From the NCBI RefSeq assembly GCF_000327485.1, contig NC_019943.1, forward strand, positions 2,294,001 to 2,358,000: a stretch of DNA of 64,000 nucleotides. Reading direction: 5' to 3'. This DNA comes from Methanoregula formicica SMSP (GTDB lineage: Archaea; Halobacteriota; Methanomicrobia; Methanomicrobiales; Methanospirillaceae). The notes under the pieces were generated by a model, which saw only the letters and a program-made list of their open reading frames with translations, was not told where the DNA came from and ran no database searches. Shown one piece after another: positions 59,501-64,000 of the stretch. The stretch's first letter is position 1. Each line of letters begins with the position of its first letter. A program made the translations under genes and the position numbers.

Positions 59501-61666
59501 ATGATCTCCGTACTCTACGTCGACGACGAGGCTCCGCTTCTCGACATTGCCAAGATCTACCTTGAGCGGACCGGGGACTTCTCTGTCGGGACCGCCACCT
59601 CGGCGCCGGAGGCTCTCGTTCTCTTGCAGGAACAGGCCTTTGACGCGATCGTCTCCGACTACCAGATGCCGGAGATGGATGGCATCGCGTTCTTACAACA
59701 GGTACGGAAATCGGGAGACACCATCCCCTTCATCCTCTTCACCGGTCGGGGCCGGGAGGAGGTGGTGATCCAGGCCTTAAACGAGGGCGCCGACTTCTAC
59801 CTCCAGAAAGGCGGGGAACCAAAGTCCCAGTTTGCCGAACTGGCCCACAAGGTGCGGCAGGCCGTCTCGCGGCGCCAGGCAGAAGTGGCCTTAAAGAAGA
59901 CCAGGCAGGACTACCGGAACCTCATCCGGAACGCCTCGGAAGCCATCTGCGTGGTTCAGGACGAATTCCTGCGGATGGCCAACCCGCAGCTGGCAGAACT
60001 CCTCGGGTATCGGGAAAAGGAACTCCCGTCCGTCTCCATCAGCACCCTGATCCACGAAGACGACCGGGCCGTGGTCATGGAGCAGTACAACCGCAGGCTC
60101 CGGGGCGAGGCCGACCCGCGGTACTCCTTCCGGCTTCGCCGCAAGGACAAGAGCACCTGCTGGGTGGACGCAAGCGGGATCCTCATCTCGTGGGAAGGAC
60201 GCCCGGCCGTCATGATATTCCTCACCGACATCACCGAACGGAAGCGGGCCGAAGAGTCCCTGCAGGAGAACGAGGAGAAATACCGGCTCGTGGTCGAGAA
60301 CAGCCGCGATGCCGTCTACATTCACAAGGACAACCGGCTCTGGTTCGTCAACCGGCGATCGGCTGAGGTGACCGGGTACACCATTGACGAGCTCATGCAG
60401 ATCAACCTCTGGGACCTGGTCCACCCGGATGACCGGGGCCGGCTGCAGGATGCAGCGCGGAGGCGGTTTGCCGGGGAGGCTGTGCCTCCGACCTTCACCG
60501 CCCGGCTGGTGACAAAGAGCGGCGAACTCCGGGAGGGGGACTTCATCGTGGACTTAATCGACTTCCACGGCAAGCCCGCCATCCTCGGCATCTACCGAGA
60601 CCTCACCGAGCAGCGCAAGGCGGAGATCTCGCTCCGCGAGAGCGAGGAGAAGTACCGCATCCTCCTCCACGAGTCCCCCGACCCCGTCTTCTCGTTCTAC
60701 CCGGACGGGACCTACCGGTACGTTAACAAGGCCTTTGCCGACGGCGTGCTAAAGACCGTGGACGAGATCATCGGGAAGAAGATCTGGGATGTCTTCGACA
60801 GGGATGAGGCGGACAAGCGCTTTGGCCCGCTCTCCCGCGTCTTTGCCACGGGCAGGGGCGATGTCATCGAGGTCCGGGTCCCGCATCCCGGCGGCGACCG
60901 GTACTACATCACCACCATCACGCCCATCAGGGACGAGACGGGCTCTGTTATCACCTGCATCTGTTCCTCAAAAGAGATCACCGACCGTAAGCGGGCGGAG
61001 GATGCACTCCGGCAGGCCAACCGGCACCTCGGCCTCCTCACCGATGTCACCCGGCACGATCTCACGAACCAGGTCTCGGCCCTGAAGGGCTGGCTGGAGC
61101 TCACAAAAGCGATGTTAAACGACCCACAGAAGATCCGGGAGTTCATCGCGAAGAAGGAGATCGCGATTGCCGCTATCGAACGCCAGATCGCATTCATGAA
61201 CGCGTACCAGGACCTCGGGACAAATGAACCATCCTGGCAGGACATGGAGGCAGTCGTCCTCCAGGCCCGGGCACTCCTGCCGGCCGAGGGGATCCGGTTC
61301 GTCACGGACATCGGGGGCATCGAGGTCTACGCTGACCCGCTCTTCGACAGGGTCTTCTCAAACCTCCTGGACAACTGCCTGCGTCACGGGGAGCACGTAA
61401 CGGAGATCCGGGTCTCTTCGCACCGGACGGGCGGGGGGCTTACGATCGTCTGGGAAGATAACGGCGTCGGTATCCCGCCGGGCGAGAAAGAGCGTATCTT
61501 CGACCGGGGCTTCGGGAGAAACACTGGCTTTGGGATGTTCCTCGCAAAGGAGATCCTCAGCCTGACGGGCATGGGAATCCGGGAGACCGGGGAGGCGGGG
61601 AAGGGTGCACGGTTCGAGATCGTGGTTCCCGCCGGCGCATACCGGGAGAAGCCGGGGATCTCCTGA
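59501..61666 (+). CDS. Receiver-PAS-PAS-PAS histidine kinase
   Basis: 721 residues, soluble. Receiver (about 1-120, D8-D9, phospho-acceptor Asp53 in VSDYQMPEMDG), three PAS domains (about 135-250, 260-375, 380-505; each ends in an ITERKRAE-type linker), a phospho-acceptor helix with TRHDLTNQ (His519) and HATPase_c (NLLDNCLRHGEH, EDNGVGIP, NTGFGMFL). Typical of Methanomicrobiales intracellular sensing, perhaps of redox or small ligands. Paralogue of the truncated kinase at 1-423. Stands alone. Confidence 0.93.
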   Translation: MISVLYVDDEAPLLDIAKIYLERTGDFSVGTATSAPEALVLLQEQAFDAIVSDYQMPEMDGIAFLQQVRKSGDTIPFILFTGRGREEVVIQALNEGADFYLQKGGEPKSQFAELAHKVRQAVSRRQAEVALKKTRQDYRNLIRNASEAICVVQDEFLRMANPQLAELLGYREKELPSVSISTLIHEDDRAVVMEQYNRRLRGEADPRYSFRLRRKDKSTCWVDASGILISWEGRPAVMIFLTDITERKRAEESLQENEEKYRLVVENSRDAVYIHKDNRLWFVNRRSAEVTGYTIDELMQINLWDLVHPDDRGRLQDAARRRFAGEAVPPTFTARLVTKSGELREGDFIVDLIDFHGKPAILGIYRDLTEQRKAEISLRESEEKYRILLHESPDPVFSFYPDGTYRYVNKAFADGVLKTVDEIIGKKIWDVFDRDEADKRFGPLSRVFATGRGDVIEVRVPHPGGDRYYITTITPIRDETGSVITCICSSKEITDRKRAEDALRQANRHLGLLTDVTRHDLTNQVSALKGWLELTKAMLNDPQKIREFIAKKEIAIAAIERQIAFMNAYQDLGTNEPSWQDMEAVVLQARALLPAEGIRFVTDIGGIEVYADPLFDRVFSNLLDNCLRHGEHVTEIRVSSHRTGGGLTIVWEDNGVGIPPGEKERIFDRGFGRNTGFGMFLAKEILSLTGMGIRETGEAGKGARFEIVVPAGAYREKPGIS

Positions 61667-61671
61667 ATTCT

Positions 61672-61831
61672 CTGGTCACCAGGTTTTTTGCTGTCGCACT
61701 TGATGTGCAGGATTTCCGGATTACGATAGACCATAAACCTATCGAATTCGGGAGTGAACTTGATACAGGTGCATCTATTAAGGAATACTTAACACCTGCC
61801 GCTGACGGTAAGCCATCCCGGACAGCTTCAT
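61672..61831 (+). pseudogene. Short remnant with the right copy of the direct repeat
   Basis: An open frame without start (RFFAVALDVQDFRITIDHKP then FGSELDTGASIKEYLTPAAD) ends at TAA 61831. It holds 61765-61824, the copy of 58383-58442. Reads like a lost gene's end. Confidence 0.35.
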
Positions 61832-61910
61832 AAAGCAAACAATTTCGGCTCCCCTCCACCCTGAAAGCATTCATCTGATCGCACGTCTACGAAATAACCA
61901 GAGAACGCGT

Positions 61911-62870
61911 ATGGATTTTTTGGAAGAGAACTGGCTCGAGCTTGACTGGTCGCCGTGGGTGCCCTTCAATGCACCGCGGGAATTCTGGTATATCCAGAAA
62001 GCGCCGGGGATCTATCGCATCCGCCCGAATAACCAGGACCTCCTGATGTACATCGGCGAGACCGGTCAGTCGCTCCACAAGAGACTCTCAGGGCTCCGGC
62101 AGACTCTCCGGCGGGGAGACCTCATGCCCTGGAGCGACCCGTATGCCGAAGCACCGGGACTCTGGAGCTGGTGGGTAGAGTGGGGCCTGGCTAAAGACAC
62201 CGGAACACCCGTGGCACCATCCAAAGGGAGTAACGCACCCCCTCGTCCATCTTCCGGTGGTGAAACTGACGATACGGAACCGGTCATGCTTGAAGTCTCC
62301 TCCGCCCCGCTCGATGCATCGGTGAGCGGACGGAAAGGAATGGAGAACTTCCTGCTCTACCGGTACCGGCAGGAGACCGGCGAATCCCCGCTCTGCAACT
62401 TCGGCCGGTTCCACCCGCGGTACCGGAAGTCCACGACCCGGAGTGAGGGGCGACGGGGCGGGAGGCTTGCCAATAACCAGAAGGACAATCCGGCAGGATT
62501 CCCCGGCATCACCCCGCTGGAACCCGTGGGGAACCCGGGCGATAGTGACTGGATGGGCATGGAATGGACAGAGCACAAACCCCTCCGCCCGGAACATGCC
62601 CGTGAAGCGGGTGAAGGTGCCGGCCTCTACCTGCTCGCGGACGCCAAATCAAGGGAGATCCTGTATATCGGCCAGTCAGGGGATATCGCGGGGCGCCTGC
62701 CCGAACTTTGCGGGAAAGACTGGCAGGGGCACGAGGTACAGTTCTCGTACCAGATCATCGGACAGAAAGTCCTCCCGCATAACCTCAGGGAACAGGAAGC
62801 CGATCTTTTGGGGAATTATTACGAGAATTTCCGGAAGGTGCCCGCGTTCCAGTTCCAGAAAAGCAGATAA
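61911..62870 (+). CDS. Protein with two GIY-YIG-like domains
   Basis: 319 residues. N-terminal half: GIYRIRPNNQDLLMYIGETG, then RLSGLRQTLRR. C-terminal half: GLYLLADAKSREILYIGQSG, then LREQEADLLGNYYENF with the family's Glu. The middle (PRPSSGGETDD...) is a linker with a second conserved-looking segment (KGMENFLLYRYRQETGESPL). GIY-YIG nucleases normally have one such domain; a tandem arrangement is unusual. May be a nuclease of a small stand-alone system; function unknown. Confidence 0.7.
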   Translation: MDFLEENWLELDWSPWVPFNAPREFWYIQKAPGIYRIRPNNQDLLMYIGETGQSLHKRLSGLRQTLRRGDLMPWSDPYAEAPGLWSWWVEWGLAKDTGTPVAPSKGSNAPPRPSSGGETDDTEPVMLEVSSAPLDASVSGRKGMENFLLYRYRQETGESPLCNFGRFHPRYRKSTTRSEGRRGGRLANNQKDNPAGFPGITPLEPVGNPGDSDWMGMEWTEHKPLRPEHAREAGEGAGLYLLADAKSREILYIGQSGDIAGRLPELCGKDWQGHEVQFSYQIIGQKVLPHNLREQEADLLGNYYENFRKVPAFQFQKSR

Positions 62871-62947
62871 TAAAACAAAATTTTCCCGAAACCCCGGGCC
62901 ACACAACAAGAGAACAAAAGAAAAAAGAGTTTTTCCGGCAAGCCCGG

Positions 62948-63235
62948 TCACCGTGCTGTCGCAACCGGTGTTGCACCAGCGGTAAACGTCCCAGCGCCTG
63001 CCACCTGTTCCGCTTCGAACGGCACTTCCGCCTCTTCAAAGGCTGCCATCACTTCCGCCCACGCTTCATGGATTTCTGCAAATTCACCAGCATTCATCTT
63101 CTCCACACTCATCCAGTCTCTTACTGGATATACTTGCATATCAGGGGTGAGATAATAGTAATTTGCCAAAGCATTCTGCATGGCAGAACCGGCAGGCAGG
63201 TCTGTTGGCAATGCCACGTTCCGGGGGAAACCCAT
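62948..63235 (-). CDS. Hypothetical protein
   Basis: 95 residues from the ATG at 63235 (MGFPRNVALPTDLPAGSAMQ). Helical with an acidic C-terminal half (EFAEIHEAWAEVMAAFEEAE). No membrane helix or family. The frame is open further upstream but that part has low coding quality. Composition (Ala/Glu-rich, Pro-poor end) is unlike its neighbours. Confidence 0.4.
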   Translation of the reverse strand: MGFPRNVALPTDLPAGSAMQNALANYYYLTPDMQVYPVRDWMSVEKMNAGEFAEIHEAWAEVMAAFEEAEVPFEAEQVAGAGTFTAGATPVATAR

Positions 63236-63673
63236 GCGTGTGAGGCCGTGGATAAAAAAGGGATCTTGTCGGGATACCCTGCAAAGCCCCGGGCCGGCGC
63301 AGTCCGCCCACTCACCCGCAGGTTTTATCGGACCGCCCGGTGACAAACCGCATCGTATGTGCACGAGCCCTCCCTGCCCGAACGGCTGCCGTACACAATC
63401 CGGCAGCAACCGGTGCCTGCACCTGTACCGGGCACACATCCGGGTTCGCGGGCCAGCCGGGAAGCTGAAGAATGTACCTGTCGGCTGGTGGTGCTCGGGC
63501 TGCCATGTCTTTGTCGATGACCTGCGGTGAAAAACCCTGCCGGAGCACTCCGGTTATGAGCCCGTCTGGCCGCTGCAGGCTGCCTGGATATCATCGCAAC
63601 CATACAGGCACGTGATGGATATATGGACCAACAAAGCCCCGACATAACACTGGCATGATGCTCTGCAGGCAGC
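63236..63673. other. Gene-free stretch
   Basis: GC-rich; several overlapping open frames on both strands but none with protein-like composition. No repeat recognised. Confidence 0.35.
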
Positions 63674-63847
63674 CTAGATCCTCTGGTATTCATCACTCAG
63701 GATGTTCTCCGGTGCCTGCACCGCATTCTGCTGCGGCAGGTCAACCGTGTAATAATGCAGCCCGGCAACGAATGCCCCGGCAACCGACAGGCAGACCATG
63801 AACAACACCAGCCGGGCAACCGGTGATTTCCCTTCCTGCGATCCCAT
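63674..63847 (-). CDS. 57-residue single-helix membrane protein
   Basis: ATG 63847, TAG 63674-63676. One membrane helix (about 12-33, from ARLVLFMVCLSVAGAFVAGL) and a polar tail (DLPQQNAVQAPENILSDEYQ) that should face outside. A TATA-like box lies 37-52 nt upstream. Not recognised; small anchored proteins of this kind are common in this genome. Confidence 0.6.
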   Translation of the reverse strand: MGSQEGKSPVARLVLFMVCLSVAGAFVAGLHYYTVDLPQQNAVQAPENILSDEYQRI

Positions 63848-63883
63848 GATGAGATCATTCTCTTTAACAATCCAATTGAGGCC

Positions 63884-63899
63884 GGAATTATATAAATAA
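63884..63899 (-). promoter_or_regulatory. TATA box of the 63847 gene
   Basis: ATTATATAAATAATAA (plus strand), read leftward as TTATTATTTATATAAT, about 37-52 nt before the ATG at 63847, in GC-rich surroundings. Confidence 0.5.
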
Positions 63900-64000
63900 T
63901 AATTATTTGTGCACAGGTGAATTCCTCAGTTATGAGGATGAATCCCTCCCTCCTGCTCCACCAGTGTCCAGGGAAATGTCAAACCTTTTTTAAGGTGAGA

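Overview
The window looks like chromosome of a methanogenic archaeon of the Methanomicrobiales, close to Methanoregula. This is inferred from the style of the sensor kinases, the archaeal winged-helix regulators, TATA-type promoters with AT-rich boxes 20-35 nt before start codons, and the many membrane-anchored secreted proteins. No rRNA, tRNA or CRISPR array was seen. No database search was possible, so family names rest on motifs read by eye.

Layout. 1-4.1 kb: signalling genes (end of one histidine kinase, then a dCACHE-HAMP kinase, a receiver protein and a receiver-kinase in one overlapping operon). 4.1-7.2 kb, minus strand: a decayed toxin-antitoxin pair and a cluster of small orphan genes separated by a recurring two-hairpin repeat. 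7.7-26.3 kb: a large, almost entirely minus-strand array of exported proteins. Six copies of a conserved ~180 bp leader (L1-L6) sit in front of its transcription units, and five leader-headed genes begin with nearly the same signal peptide followed by unrelated mature sequence. The array includes a chagasin-like protease inhibitor, a LolA-like protein, lipoproteins and two related beta-sandwich proteins. It is broken by one IS481-family element and by gene remnants. A membrane-anchored winged-helix regulator lies divergently at the end of the array (26.4 kb).

27-36.7 kb: a dense set of toxin-antitoxin and nuclease genes (AbiE-like, XRE-ImmA/PIN, HicBA, MNT/HEPN, DUF1016 nuclease), several of them disabled by a frameshift or an insertion. 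36.7-49 kb: an AT-rich defence-like island. It holds a zinc-ribbon DGQHR protein with a radical SAM enzyme, divergent from a PLD-helicase, a small protein, a DndD-like ATPase and a small partner; then a class III nucleotidyl cyclase, a trypsin-like protease and a PD-(D/E)XK/DUF2075 helicase. This set resembles a DNA phosphorothioation-type system but lacks DndA and DndC, with a radical SAM enzyme in their place.

49-51 kb: two small regulators, each followed upstream by a ~485 bp non-coding direct repeat whose end contains a diverged leader core. 51-64 kb: a membrane metallophosphoesterase, hypothetical membrane proteins, an RNase III-like protein, winged-helix regulators, a Fic remnant, a REC-PAS3-kinase whose C-terminus resembles the kinase at the left edge, and a twin GIY-YIG protein.

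The three most interesting items are the leader-driven exported-protein array, the covarying two-hairpin repeat (one copy interrupts a HEPN toxin gene), and the DGQHR/radical-SAM/DndD island.
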